From Variovorax sp. PAMC 28711 (GTDB lineage Bacteria; Pseudomonadota; Gammaproteobacteria; Burkholderiales; Burkholderiaceae_C): a stretch of DNA of 64,000 bases. This document shows positions 10,206 through 20,700 of the stretch, in pieces; the first letter of the stretch is position 1; the number at the start of each line of letters is the position of its first letter. The stretch lies in the NCBI RefSeq assembly GCF_001577265.1, contig NZ_CP014517.1, positions 358,501 through 422,500 of the forward strand. The letters run 5' to 3'. Position numbers and translations under genes: made by a program. A model generated the notes under the pieces. It did not search any database. It was not told the DNA's origin and saw nothing but the letters and a program-made list of their open reading frames with translations.

Positions 10206-12446
10206 TCACGGCATCGCCTCCCCGCTTTGCTCCGTCCGTCCTCCGGCCTGCATGGCCCACAGATGCGCGTAGATGCCCTTGGGCTTCTGCAGCAGGCTGT
10301 CGTGCGTGCCGCCTTCGACGATGCGGCCCTTGTCCATCACGATGATGCGGTTTGCATTCCTCACGGCCGAGAGCCGGTGGGCGATGATGAAGACGGTGCG
10401 GCCCTTGCAGATGTGTTTCATGTTCTGCTGCACGATTGCTTCGGATTCGTAGTCGAGCGCACTGGTGGCCTCGTCGAAGATCAGGATGCGCGGCTGGGTG
10501 AACAGCGCCCGCGCGATGGCGACTCGCTGCCGCTGCCCGCCGGAGAGGCTGGCGCCCTGCTCGCCCACCATGGTGTCGTAGCCCTCGGGCAGCTCGCTGA
10601 TGAAGTCGTGGGCGCCGGCCATCTGGGCGGCGCGCATGACCGCCTCCAGGGGCGCGGCCGGGTCGACGATGGCGATGTTCTCGCGCACGCTGCGGTTGAA
10701 GAGCAGGTTCTCCTGCAGCACGACGCCGACCTGCCGCCGCAGCTGCGCCGCGTCGATCAGGCTGATGTCGATGCCGTCGACCAGCAGGCGGCCCTGCTCC
10801 GGGCTGTAGAGCCGCTGGATCAGCTTGGTGAGCGTGCTCTTGCCCGAGCCCGAGCGCCCGACGATGCCGATGACTTCGCCCGGCCGCACGTCCAGGCTCA
10901 CGCCGTGGAGCACCGGCGAGGCTTCGGGGCGATAGCGGAAGGTCAGGTTGTCCAGGGTCACGCGCCCCTTGAGGGCGGGCAGTTGGGCGGCTGTGCTGGG
11001 CGGAACCTCGGTGCGGGTGTTGAGGATGTCGCCCAGGCGCGCCATCGAGATACCGGTTTGCTGGAAGTCGGTCCACAGCTGCGCCATGCGCATGATGGGC
11101 TGGCTCACGCGCTGGGCAAACATGTTGAAGGCGACGAACTGGCCGACGGTCAGTTGGTTATCCATCACGAGGTGGGCGCCGTACCAGAGCGTGGCGGCGT
11201 TCACGAGCTTGCCGATGAGGTTGACGCCTTCGTGCGCCCAGCTTGCGAGGTTCTGGGTCTTGAAGCTGGCCGAGACATAGGCGGCCAGTTGGTTGTCCCA
11301 GCGACGGGCAAAGGCGGGTTCCAGCGCCGTGGCCTTGACGGTCTGGATGCCGGTGACGGCTTCGACCAGCATGGCCTGGTTCTCCGCGCCGCGGGCGAAC
11401 TTCACGTCCAGGCGCTGGCGCAGGAGAGGCACGATGGCCAAGCTCAAGCCGAAGTACAGCGGCAGGCTGATCATCACGATCAGCGTGAGCGGCACGCTGT
11501 AGAACAGCATGACGGCGATGAAGACGATGGAGAAGACCACGTCGAGCAGCACGGTCAAAGCGTTGCCGGTGAGGAAGCTGCGGATGTTCTCGAGTTCGCG
11601 CACGCGAGCCACAGAGTCGCCGACGCGCCGGGCCTGGAAGTAGGCCAAGGGCAGCTGGACCAGGTGGCGGAACAGGCGCGCACCGAGTTCGACGTCAATG
11701 CGGCTGGTGGTGTGGCTGAAGACATAACTGCGCAGGCCGTTGAGCACGCTCTCAAAGACGACCACCACGACCAGACCGATGACCAGCACGTCGAGCGTGG
11801 TGACGCCGCGGTGCACGAGCACTTTGTCCATGACGACCTGGAAGAACAGCGGGCTGACCAGCGCGAAGAGCTGGAGCATGAAGCTGATGGCGAGCACTTC
11901 GCCTAGCAAGCGGCGGTATTTGATGAGGCTGGGGATGAACCAGCTGAAGTCGAATTTGGCGAGGTCGCCGGCCAGGCTGGCCCGGCTGGCGATCAGGATG
12001 AGGTCGCCGGTCCAGTGGGACGCGAAGACGTCCAGGGGTTCGATGACGGGCCGGCCGATGCCATCTGACGGGTCTTGCAGCAGAACGCGTTGTGCGTCGC
12101 ACTGGGCCAATACGACAAAGTGTTCGCCACCGTCTTCGGCACGGAGGACTGCCAAGGCCGGCAGCGGCGCCAGTGCGAGACGCTTCAGGTCGGTGGAACT
12201 GCGCTTGGCATTCAGGCCGAGCTGCTTGGCTGCGCGCAGCAGCGTGGGGGTGTCGATGGGGTCGCTGGGCACGAGGCCCAACTGATGCGCCAGCGTCGCC
12301 GGGTCGGCCGCAATCTGATGGAAGCGGGCGATTGTGCAAAGGGCTGCCAACGGCGCCGCCGCCGAGACCTGCTGAGCAATACCTGACTTCTCATTGACGC
12401 CCGGTGACACAACGGTCACTGGCGTGTCAGCGACCACGCTTGTCAT
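10206..12446 (-). CDS. hlyB: Type I secretion ABC exporter (HlyB family permease/ATPase)
   Basis: This 746-residue exporter is full length for the family. It has three parts. The N-terminal C39-like domain (about residues 20-150) lacks the ECG-type catalytic cysteine motif, as in HlyB-type exporters that do not cleave a leader. A six-helix ABC transmembrane domain follows (about 170-450). The C-terminal nucleotide-binding domain has Walker [10 protein letters not shown], signature LSGGQRQR and Walker [13 protein letters not shown]. It would energise export of RTX proteins carrying an uncleaved C-terminal signal, most plausibly the adjacent lipase. The start has a GGGAGAGG ribosome binding site just upstream. 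The adaptor gene hlyD follows after an inserted toxin-antitoxin module. Confidence 0.93.
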   Translation of the reverse strand: MTSVVADTPVTVVSPGVNEKSGIAQQVSAAAPLAALCTIARFHQIAADPATLAHQLGLVPSDPIDTPTLLRAAKQLGLNAKRSSTDLKRLALAPLPALAVLRAEDGGEHFVVLAQCDAQRVLLQDPSDGIGRPVIEPLDVFASHWTGDLILIASRASLAGDLAKFDFSWFIPSLIKYRRLLGEVLAISFMLQLFALVSPLFFQVVMDKVLVHRGVTTLDVLVIGLVVVVVFESVLNGLRSYVFSHTTSRIDVELGARLFRHLVQLPLAYFQARRVGDSVARVRELENIRSFLTGNALTVLLDVVFSIVFIAVMLFYSVPLTLIVMISLPLYFGLSLAIVPLLRQRLDVKFARGAENQAMLVEAVTGIQTVKATALEPAFARRWDNQLAAYVSASFKTQNLASWAHEGVNLIGKLVNAATLWYGAHLVMDNQLTVGQFVAFNMFAQRVSQPIMRMAQLWTDFQQTGISMARLGDILNTRTEVPPSTAAQLPALKGRVTLDNLTFRYRPEASPVLHGVSLDVRPGEVIGIVGRSGSGKSTLTKLIQRLYSPEQGRLLVDGIDISLIDAAQLRRQVGVVLQENLLFNRSVRENIAIVDPAAPLEAVMRAAQMAGAHDFISELPEGYDTMVGEQGASLSGGQRQRVAIARALFTQPRILIFDEATSALDYESEAIVQQNMKHICKGRTVFIIAHRLSAVRNANRIIVMDKGRIVEGGTHDSLLQKPKGIYAHLWAMQAGGRTEQSGEAMP

Positions 12447-12618
12447 CGACCCTCTCCCTTACTGAACTCTGCGGTTCAGATAAAGGAAAGATAACCGACT
12501 CAACTGGTTACATCGTCGGGTCTGCGCAAAAATAACTGGGCAGTGGCTGGCGCACAACGGAAAGTCATGGCGGCGACGCAACGGTCAGCGAGATCGTGCG
12601 TGACCAAAAGCCGAGCCT
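12447..12618. other. Intergenic region upstream of hlyB
   Basis: This 172-bp AT-richer gap between hlyB and the alpha-E gene, both on the minus strand, presumably holds the hlyB promoter. Two weak inverted repeats are visible: CTGAAC..GTTCAG (12462-12479) and TAACC..GGTTA (about 12492-12510). No convincing promoter hexamers or terminator stem were found. Confidence 0.35.
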
Positions 12619-13575
12619 TCAGTGCGCGGGCACCAGAAAGTCCTGGCTGATGCGCGCACCGATCTCGTTCACCCGGTCAAGGAATTGCGTCAAGTACGCG
12701 TGCAGCCCGGTCGCCAGGATTTCGTCGACGCGCGCGTACTGCAGGTCGGCCAGCAGCTTGCCGGCGCGGCGCTGCGTTTCGGCGCTCTGGTCGTTTTGCA
12801 CCTTCGCGAGGTTGGCCACCACCTCGGCCAGGCTGGCGTGCAGCGAACGCGGCATGTCAGCGCGCAGGATGAGCAACTCGGCCACGCGCTCGGGCTTGAT
12901 CACGTCGCGGTACACCTTGCGGTAGACCTCGAAGGCGGAGACGCTGCGCAGGATCGCGCTCCAGTGATAGAAATCGTATTCCTGATCTTCCTCGGTCGCG
13001 GTGCCGAAGAATTCGCTGTTGAGCGCATGGAACTTGACGTCGACCAGCCGGGCCGTGTTGTCCGCGCGTTCGAGGAACGTACCGAGCCGCGCGAAATAGA
13101 AGGCCTCGTCCTGCAGCATGGTGCCGAGCGTCACACCACGCGACAGGTGCGAGCGGAACTTGACCCATTCGAAAAATTGCGCCGGATCGCGCTCGAATGC
13201 CCCGGCGCGCAGCATGCGGTTCACCTCGAGCCAGGTCGTGTTCTGCGTTTCCCAGGCTTCGGTGGTGAGCGCGCCGCGCACGGCACGCGCGTTTTCGCGC
13301 GCGCCCTTCAGGCACGACAGGATCGACGACGGGTTGTCCTCGTCCTTGACCATGAACTCCATGACTTCCTGCGGAACGATCTGGTCGTGCTTCTTGTTGT
13401 ACGACGGCAGCAGTTCGCTGATCGACAGCAATCCTTGCCAGCCGTACTTCGCGACTTCGGCGGACTGCGGCAGCAGCGACGTCTGGTAGTTGACGTCGAG
13501 CATGCGGGCGGTGTTCTCGGCGCGCTCGGTGTAGCGCGACATCCAGTAGAGGTGGTCGGCAGTGCGTGACAGCAT
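12619..13575 (-). CDS. Alpha-E domain protein (DUF403)
   Basis: This 318-residue, all-helical, Glu-rich protein begins MLSRTADHLYWMSRYTERAEN, the hallmark of the alpha-E family. It has AGGAGAAA upstream of its ATG and follows the circularly permuted ATP-grasp gene by 20 bp, so the two form an operon. Alpha-E proteins are consistently associated with circularly permuted ATP-grasp enzymes and transglutaminases. A role in forming or modifying peptide or amide bonds has been proposed from comparative genomics; no reaction is established. A second alpha-E domain is fused to an ATP-grasp at 21343-24056. Confidence 0.92.
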   Translation of the reverse strand: MLSRTADHLYWMSRYTERAENTARMLDVNYQTSLLPQSAEVAKYGWQGLLSISELLPSYNKKHDQIVPQEVMEFMVKDEDNPSSILSCLKGARENARAVRGALTTEAWETQNTTWLEVNRMLRAGAFERDPAQFFEWVKFRSHLSRGVTLGTMLQDEAFYFARLGTFLERADNTARLVDVKFHALNSEFFGTATEEDQEYDFYHWSAILRSVSAFEVYRKVYRDVIKPERVAELLILRADMPRSLHASLAEVVANLAKVQNDQSAETQRRAGKLLADLQYARVDEILATGLHAYLTQFLDRVNEIGARISQDFLVPAH

Positions 13576-13595
13576 GTGATGTTTCTCCTGCGTGC

Positions 13596-15095
13596 TCAGG
13601 CCGACTGGCTCTGCGATTGCGTCTGCGCAGGCTTGGGCCGCGGTGCGCGGTCGGCTTCGAGCACCCAGGTGTCCTTGGTGCCGCCGCCCTGCGACGAGTT
13701 GACGATGAGCGAGCCTTCCTTGAGCGCCACGCGCGTCAGGCCGCCCGGCACCATTTGCACTTCCTTGCCCGACAGCACGAAAGGCCGCAGGTCGATGTGG
13801 CGCGGTGCGATGCCCGATTCAACGAAGGTCGGCGAGCTCGACAGGCTCAGCGTGGGCTGGGCGATGTAACCATCGGGCTTGGCCAGCACGGCTTTCTTGA
13901 AGTCTTCGATCTCGGCCTGCGTCGACGCGGGGCCGATCAGCATGCCGTAGCCGCCAGCGCCGTGCACTTCCTTCACGACCAGGTCTTTCATGTTGGCGAT
14001 GACGTACTCGAGCTCGTCCTTGTTGCGGCACATGTAAGTCGGCACGTTCTTCAGGATCGGCTTTTCGTTCAGGTAGAACTCGATCATCTTGGGCACGTAC
14101 GGGTAGATCGACTTGTCGTCGGCCACACCGGTGCCCACGGCGTTGCTGATCGCGACATTGCCCGCACGGTAGGCGCGCATGAGGCCGGCGCAACCGAGCG
14201 TCGATGTCGGGCGGAACACCTCGGGGTCGAGGAAGTCGTCGTCGACGCGGCGGTAGATCACGTCGACGCGCTTCGGGCCGCGCGTGGTGCGCATGTAGAC
14301 GAAGTCGTCCTTGACGAAAAGGTCCTGCCCTTCGACCAGTTCCACGCCCATTTGCTGCGCGAGGAACGCGTGCTCGAAGTAGGCGCTGTTGTACATGCCG
14401 GGCGTGAGCACGACCACCGTGGGTTCGGCCGTGGCGGGTGGCGCGATGGCGCGCAGCGTTTCGAGCAGCAGATCGGGGTAATGGGCGACCGGCGCGACGC
14501 GGTTCTGGTTGAACAGGTCGGGGAACAGCCGCATCATCATCTTGCGGTTTTCGAGCATGTAGCTCACGCCGCTCGGCACGCGCAGGTTGTCTTCGAGCAC
14601 GTAGTACTCGCCGACGCCTTCGGTGTTCGGTGCGCGAATGATGTCGATGCCCGCGATGCTCGAATACACGTTGTTCGGCACGCTCACGCCGATCATCTCG
14701 GGGCGGAACTGGGCGTTGTTGTTGATCTGCTCGGCCGGCACGATGCCGGCCTTGACGATTTCCTGGTCGTGGTAGACGTCGTGGATGAAGCGGTTGAGTG
14801 CGTTCACGCGCTGGACCAGGCCTTTTTCCATCTCGGCCCATTCGTTCGCCGGGATGATGCGGGGCAACAGGTCGAAGGGAATCAGGCGCTCGGTGCCCGA
14901 GCCGTCTTCGTCTTTCGCGCCGTACACCGCGAAGGTGATGCCGACGCGGCGAAAGATCATTTCCGCTTCTTCGCGGCGCGCACGCATCACCTCACCGGGT
15001 TGCCTGGCGAGCCATTGGTCGTAGCGCTGGTAGTGGGCTCGAATCGCGGCGCCTGCGTAGGGCAGCTTTTCATACATCTCATCGAATTTATGCAT
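13596..15095 (-). CDS. Circularly permuted ATP-grasp protein (DUF404/DUF407)
   Basis: This ~499-residue protein starts at MHKFDEMYEKLPYAGAA (ATG 15095, with AGGAG upstream); an in-frame start at 15143 has no such site. Recognisable family blocks are EDNLRVPSGVSYMLENRKMM, then PGMYNSAYFEHAFLA, RVDDDFLDPE, LVVKEVHGAGGYGMLIGP and LRPFVLSGKEVQMVPGGLTR, with SSQGGGTKDTWVLE near the end. The family is predicted to activate a carboxylate with ATP and ligate it to an amine. The C-terminus is an unusual low-complexity tail ending AQTQSQSQSA. It is followed by the alpha-E gene; the substrate is unknown. Confidence 0.92.
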   Translation of the reverse strand: MHKFDEMYEKLPYAGAAIRAHYQRYDQWLARQPGEVMRARREEAEMIFRRVGITFAVYGAKDEDGSGTERLIPFDLLPRIIPANEWAEMEKGLVQRVNALNRFIHDVYHDQEIVKAGIVPAEQINNNAQFRPEMIGVSVPNNVYSSIAGIDIIRAPNTEGVGEYYVLEDNLRVPSGVSYMLENRKMMMRLFPDLFNQNRVAPVAHYPDLLLETLRAIAPPATAEPTVVVLTPGMYNSAYFEHAFLAQQMGVELVEGQDLFVKDDFVYMRTTRGPKRVDVIYRRVDDDFLDPEVFRPTSTLGCAGLMRAYRAGNVAISNAVGTGVADDKSIYPYVPKMIEFYLNEKPILKNVPTYMCRNKDELEYVIANMKDLVVKEVHGAGGYGMLIGPASTQAEIEDFKKAVLAKPDGYIAQPTLSLSSSPTFVESGIAPRHIDLRPFVLSGKEVQMVPGGLTRVALKEGSLIVNSSQGGGTKDTWVLEADRAPRPKPAQTQSQSQSA

Positions 15096-15177
15096 AAAAC
15101 GACCAATCTCCTGTGGCGGATAGCTTAGCAAGTTCGAGGCCAATCACCACGGAGGCAACCGCCGGCAGCGCCGACTT

Positions 15178-17658
15178 TCAGGGCACCGCGTGATGCCAGT
15201 ATCGCCGGCCCTCTTCCCGCTGGCAGATCACCTGTTCCGGCACTGCGCTGCTCCACCGAAAAGCGCCGCAATGTGGCGAATCAAAAACGCGTATGTCGCG
15301 CTCGCGATAGCGCTGCAACACCTCGTCCGCCGGATGGCCGAAACGATTGCGGTAGCCCACCTGCGCGATGGCGATGCGTGGCTTCACGGCGTTGAGGAAA
15401 GCGGCGCTCGACGACGTCTTGCTGCCGTGATGCGGTGCCAGCAGCACGTCGGCCTGCAACCCCGGGCCACGCGCCACCAGCGCGGCTTCCTGCTCACGCT
15501 CGATGTCGCCGACCAGCAGCGCCGTCGCCCGGCCGTTTGCGATGCGCAGAACGCACGACACCGCGTTCGGCTTCGTCGCGGTGGCGTAGTCGGCGGCAAG
15601 AGGATGCAGGATTTCGAAGTCGACGCCGTCCCAGTGCCAGTGCTGGCCGGCCTCGCAGCGCGTCGAGAGGTCGCCGGGCCGCAAAGCCTGCAAAGGATGC
15701 GTCGCCTCGATCGAACTGAGGAGCACCGCCTGCGGCTGCATCGTCAGCACGGTCTGCGCGCCGCCCGTGTGGTCGCTGTCGCGATGGCTCAGCACGACGG
15801 TGTCGAGCCGCTCGCCCATCGCGCGCAGCAACGGCCCGAGCACGCGATGGCCCGCATCGCTCTCCAGGTTGTAGCGCGGCCCGGTGTCGTAGAGCAGGCT
15901 GTGGCGGGCGGTTCGCACCAGCACCGCGTTGCCCTGTCCGATGTCGGCGGCGAGCAGTTCGAACTCGCCCACGGGCGGGCGCGGCGTTTGCCACAGCAGC
16001 ACCGGGAGCAACAGGGGGAGCCCGAGCGTGCGCAGCGACCCGGGCAGGCGCATCGCCAGCAACACGCCGCCCGCGACCCCGCAAACGGCCATCCACAACG
16101 GCGGCGCCGGCATGGACAGCGTGGCGAACGGCAGTCCGGCCAGCCATTGGAGACACAGCGCGAGGCCCTGAACGGCATAGGCGGCAAGTTGCCACAGCGC
16201 CGGAACGGCCACGCCGAGCATCGCCAGCGGCGTGACGACCAACGTCACCCATGGGATCGCCACTGCATTGGCCACCAGACCGACTGCCGAAACCTGCTGG
16301 AACAACAGCACGCCGAGCGGGGTGAGCGCCAGCGTGACCACCCATTGCTCCCTGAACATCTGCAGGAGCCGGGCAACGGCGCCTGTCCTGCCCGCCCGGG
16401 GCGCCCCGGAATCCGTCGCGAACAGCACGCCGACGGCGACAAAACTCAGCCAGAAGCCGGCCTGCATCAGCGCCCACGGGTCGATCATCACGACCATCGC
16501 GCACACGAGCAGCCAGACGTGCGGCCATGGCCAACGCCGCCCGCTCAGGCGCAGCAGCGCGACAACGGCCAGCATCCAGACGGTGCGCTGCGACGGCACG
16601 CCCCAGCCGCTGAACAGCGCATAGAGCGCCGCCAGCAGCACGCCCCCCGCCAGCGCCGCATGCGGCGCTGGCCAACGCAGCATGAGGCGCACGCTGCGCC
16701 GCCACAGCGTGCCGACAGCGAGCGCGGCGAGCCAGGCGAACATCGTGATGTGCAGGCCCGAGATGCTCATCAGGTGCGCGACGCCGGTCGCTCGGAAGAC
16801 ATCCCAGTCGGCCCGGTCGATCGCGTTCTGGTCGCCGGTGACCAGGGCTGCGATCACGCCCGCGAGCTTGCGATCGGCCACCCGCTCGAACACGGCGTCC
16901 CGCACCGACTCGCGCGCGCGTTCGACCGGATGCAGCCAGGTGTCGGCGACACGCTCCGGCGCGGCATCGCCGGCGCCGTTGCGAACATACCCGGTCGCCT
17001 GCACGCCCTGCTCCCAGGCCCACAGTTCGTAATCGTGGCCGTGCGGGTTCAGGTTGCCGTGCGGCGCCTTCAACCGCACTGTCATGCGCCAACGCTCGCC
17101 CGCGTGCAGCGGACCCGGCGCAGCGACCGGCTCGGCACGCCCGCTCTCGTCGGCGCTGCGTCCCCAAAGTCCCGTGTTGGCCGCGTACCAGCCGAGCGCG
17201 ATGCGCGGCGGCATCGCAGGCAGCGGCTCGGTGCTGCGATCGGCCCAGCGCGCCGAGGTCACGTCGAGTCGAAAGCGGGTGCCGCCCTCGCCGCGCTGCG
17301 GCATCTGGGCCACGACGCCGACGACCTGCACGTCGCGCCCTTCAAGCGCAGGCGTCAGCGTGTCTTGCGCATACACGGCAGCGCGCCATCCGGCGGAACC
17401 TGCGCCGATGCACAGACCCATGAACAAGACCGCGAGCCCGCGCAGGCGAGGCGCGCCGCCGTCGGCCCGCGCAACCGCAAACAACCCGGCAAAACCGACC
17501 GCCAGCAAGACTGCGTAGCCCGCCTCGTCCCAGAGTCGCGGCTGATGCAATTGCAACACCGCCCCGAGGACCGAGCCCGCGAGCGCAGCGAACGCATTTC
17601 GCCCACGCGCGGCGGTGCCCGGCTCCCCGCCCCCACTCACGCTGACACTCCCTTGCAC
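15178..17658 (-). CDS. comEC: ComEC/Rec2 family DNA uptake channel
   Basis: This 826-residue polytopic inner-membrane protein would carry transforming single-stranded DNA across the cytoplasmic membrane. It has an N-terminal membrane and OB-like region, then the competence domain (LMSISGLHITMFAWLAALA near residue 300 followed by many hydrophobic helices). The C-terminal metallo-beta-lactamase-like domain contains LAADIGQGNAVLV and SHRDSDHTGGAQ, then HHGSKTSSS. GTG 17658 is the likely start. Length and all domains agree with a complete ComEC. It sits between the two halves of the ATP-grasp/transglutaminase locus and diverges from the gene at 17796; no other competence gene is nearby. Confidence 0.92.
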   Translation of the reverse strand: MQGSVSVSGGGEPGTAARGRNAFAALAGSVLGAVLQLHQPRLWDEAGYAVLLAVGFAGLFAVARADGGAPRLRGLAVLFMGLCIGAGSAGWRAAVYAQDTLTPALEGRDVQVVGVVAQMPQRGEGGTRFRLDVTSARWADRSTEPLPAMPPRIALGWYAANTGLWGRSADESGRAEPVAAPGPLHAGERWRMTVRLKAPHGNLNPHGHDYELWAWEQGVQATGYVRNGAGDAAPERVADTWLHPVERARESVRDAVFERVADRKLAGVIAALVTGDQNAIDRADWDVFRATGVAHLMSISGLHITMFAWLAALAVGTLWRRSVRLMLRWPAPHAALAGGVLLAALYALFSGWGVPSQRTVWMLAVVALLRLSGRRWPWPHVWLLVCAMVVMIDPWALMQAGFWLSFVAVGVLFATDSGAPRAGRTGAVARLLQMFREQWVVTLALTPLGVLLFQQVSAVGLVANAVAIPWVTLVVTPLAMLGVAVPALWQLAAYAVQGLALCLQWLAGLPFATLSMPAPPLWMAVCGVAGGVLLAMRLPGSLRTLGLPLLLPVLLWQTPRPPVGEFELLAADIGQGNAVLVRTARHSLLYDTGPRYNLESDAGHRVLGPLLRAMGERLDTVVLSHRDSDHTGGAQTVLTMQPQAVLLSSIEATHPLQALRPGDLSTRCEAGQHWHWDGVDFEILHPLAADYATATKPNAVSCVLRIANGRATALLVGDIEREQEAALVARGPGLQADVLLAPHHGSKTSSSAAFLNAVKPRIAIAQVGYRNRFGHPADEVLQRYRERDIRVFDSPHCGAFRWSSAVPEQVICQREEGRRYWHHAVP

Positions 17659-17795
17659 ACGGCCACGAACCCTCCCGGATCGATCGATTGGACGCGCTCT
17701 TTGGCGCGTTAATTGCTTTGCAGTCGGCTAGTATGCGTCTCACACGAGGCCTGTCTTCCCGAACGCTTTTTCGACGCTCCTGGCCGCAAAAATAC

Positions 17796-20700
17796 ATGTC
17801 CATTCACGCCGCACTCCATCACGTCACGCACTACAAGTACGACCGCCCCGTGCAACTGGGCCCGCAGGTCGTCCGTCTCCGGCCGGCGCCGCATTGCCGC
17901 AGCAACGTGATTTCGTATTCGCTCCAGGTCGAGCCCGCAGAGCATTTCGTCAACTGGATGCAGGATCCGTTCGCCAACTACCAGGCGCGGCTGGTGTTCC
18001 CCGAGAAGACGACCGAGTTCAAGGTCACGGTCGATCTCGTGGTCGAGATGGCCGTCTACAACCCGTTCGATTTCTTCCTCGAGCCGCAGGCCGAAAACTT
18101 CCCCTTCAAGTACACCGAATCGCAAGCCGACGAACTCGCGCCCTATCTGGTGGCCGATCCGGTCACGCCGCTGGTGGCGGCGTATCTCGAAAAGGTCGAC
18201 CGCAAGGAACAGCGCACCATCGATTTTCTGGTCGGCATCAACCAGCAGGTGCAAAAAGACGTCAACTACCTGATCCGCATGGAGCCGGGGGTGCAGACGC
18301 CGGAAGAAACGCTGACCAGCGGCAGCGGCTCGTGCCGCGATTCGGGCTGGTTGCTGGTCCAGTTGCTGCGTCACATCGGCCTGGCCGCGCGCTTCGTGTC
18401 GGGCTACCTGATCCAGCTCACGCCCGACGTGAAAGCGCTCGACGGCCCGAGCGGCACGACCGTCGACTTCACCGACCTGCACGCCTGGTGCGAAGTGTTC
18501 CTGCCGGGGGCAGGATGGGTCGGCCTCGACGCCACCTCGGGCCTGCTGGCCGGCGAAGGCCACATTCCGCTCGCCTGCACGCCGACGCCATCGAGCGCTG
18601 CGCCGATCGAAGGCGTGGTCGACGATGCCGAGGTCGAGTTCGGCCACGAGATGGTCGTAACGCGCATCTACGAATCGCCGCGCGTCACCAAGCCCTACAC
18701 CGACGAGGAGTGGGCCGAGGTGCTCAAGCTCGGCGAAGCGGTCGACAAGCGGCTGATGGCCGGCGATGTGCGCCTCACGATGGGTGGCGAGCCGACCTAC
18801 GTCGCCACCAGCGACCGCGATGCCGCCGAATGGAACACCGACGCGCTCGGCCCGACGAAGCGCGGCTACGCGACCGAGCTCGTGCAGAAGTTGCGCGCCG
18901 AATACGGCAACGGCGGCTTTCTGCATTTCGGCCAGGGCAAGTGGTATCCGGGCGAACAGCTTCCGCGCTGGGCCCTCAACATCTTCTGGCGCGGCGACGG
19001 CCAGACGCTGTGGCACGACCCGGCGCTCTTCGCCGACGAACGTGTGCCCACGCACTACACCAGCGAAGATGCGCGCCGCTTCACCACCGTGCTGGCGCAC
19101 AAGCTCGGCCTGACCGAGCGCTACATGCAGGCGGGCTATGAAGACACCTTCTATTACCTCTGGCGCGAGCGCCGTCTGCCGGTCAACGTCGACCCGTTCG
19201 ATTCGAAGCTGGACGACGAACTCGAACGCGTGCGCCTGCGACGCGTGTTCACGCAGAAGCTCGATGCGGTCATCGGCTACATGCTGCCGATCGAACCGGC
19301 CAACGCCGACAAGGACGCGCCGCCGCTCGAAGGTCCCGGCTGGAAAACCGGCCCCTGGTTCCTGCGCGACGACCGGCTCTATCTCATCCCCGGCGATTCC
19401 CCGATGGGCTATCGCTTGCCGCTCGACTCGCAGCCGTGGGCCAGCAAGGGCGACTATCCCTACCTGATCGACCGCGATCCGACCGCGCCACGCGCCGCCC
19501 TGCCGTCGTCGGCCGACTACCGCGCTCGCTACACCGCAGCGACCACCGGCGCGCCCAAAGACGACCTGGGCGACGTGCCCTACACCTTCGGCGCCCCGCC
19601 AGCCACCACCGCGGCCTTGCGCATGCAGGGCCCGGGCAGCGCTTCCGTCGGCACCGTTGCAGCAGGCACCGGCAGCGACGGCGCGGACACCAGCGCCACG
19701 CGCCAGCCGCGTCGCGGCGAATCGGCCCATTGGGTCACGCGCACCGCGCTCTGCGTCGAAGTGCGCGACCCACGCCGCGCCAATGGCCCGGCAGCTGAAA
19801 AGGTCGGCGTCGCGTCCGGCGTGATCTACATCTTCATGCCACCGCTCGCGCGCCTCGAGGACTACCTCGACCTGGTCGCCGCGATCGAAGCCACGGCAAC
19901 GCAACTCGGCGTGCAGATCGTGATGGAGGGCTACCCGCCACCGCGCGACCCGCGCCTGAAGATGCTGGCCGTCACGCCCGACCCGGGCGTGATCGAAGTC
20001 AACATCCATCCGGCCGCCAACTGGAAGGAACTGGTCGAACACACCGAGTTTCTCTACAACGCCGCGTTCGAAACCCGCCTGTCGGCCGAGAAGTTCATGA
20101 CCGACGGTCGCCACACCGGCACCGGCGGCGGCAACCACTTCGTGATGGGCGGCGCCACGCCGGCCGACAGTCCGTTCCTGCGCCGGCCCGAGCTGCTGGC
20201 CAGCCTGCTCCTCTACTGGCACAACCATCCGTCGCTGAGCTACCTGTTCTCGGGCATGTTCATCGGCCCGACGAGCCAGGCCCCGCGCGTGGACGAGGCG
20301 CGCAACGACCAGGTCTACGAACTCGAGATCGCGCTGAAGGAAATCGCCCGCAATCGCGAGGTCTACGGCGAGAACATGCCGGCCTGGCTGGTCGACCGCA
20401 CGCTGCGCAACATCCTGATCGACGTGTCGGGCAACACGCACCGCAGCGAGTTCTGCATCGACAAGCTCTACTCGCCCGACTCCAGCACCGGCCGCCTCGG
20501 CCTGCTGGAATTGCGCGCTTTCGAAATGCCGCCCCATGCGCGCATGAGCATCGCCCAGCAACTGCTGATCCGTGCGCTGGTGGCCCGCTTCTGGGATGAG
20601 CCGTACAAGGCGCCGGTCACCCGCTGGGGCACCGAACTGCACGACCGCTTCCTGTTGCCGACCTTCGTCAAGATGGACTTTGACGACGTCATCTCCGAGA

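Noticed and set aside
10077..11906. A 609-codon plus-strand open frame over hlyB
   Set aside because: Shadow of the ABC exporter; the real antitoxin occupies a different frame at its start.
12462..12510. Short inverted repeats upstream of hlyB as a regulatory hairpin
   Set aside because: Arms of only 5-6 bp without supporting promoter or terminator signals; too weak to call.
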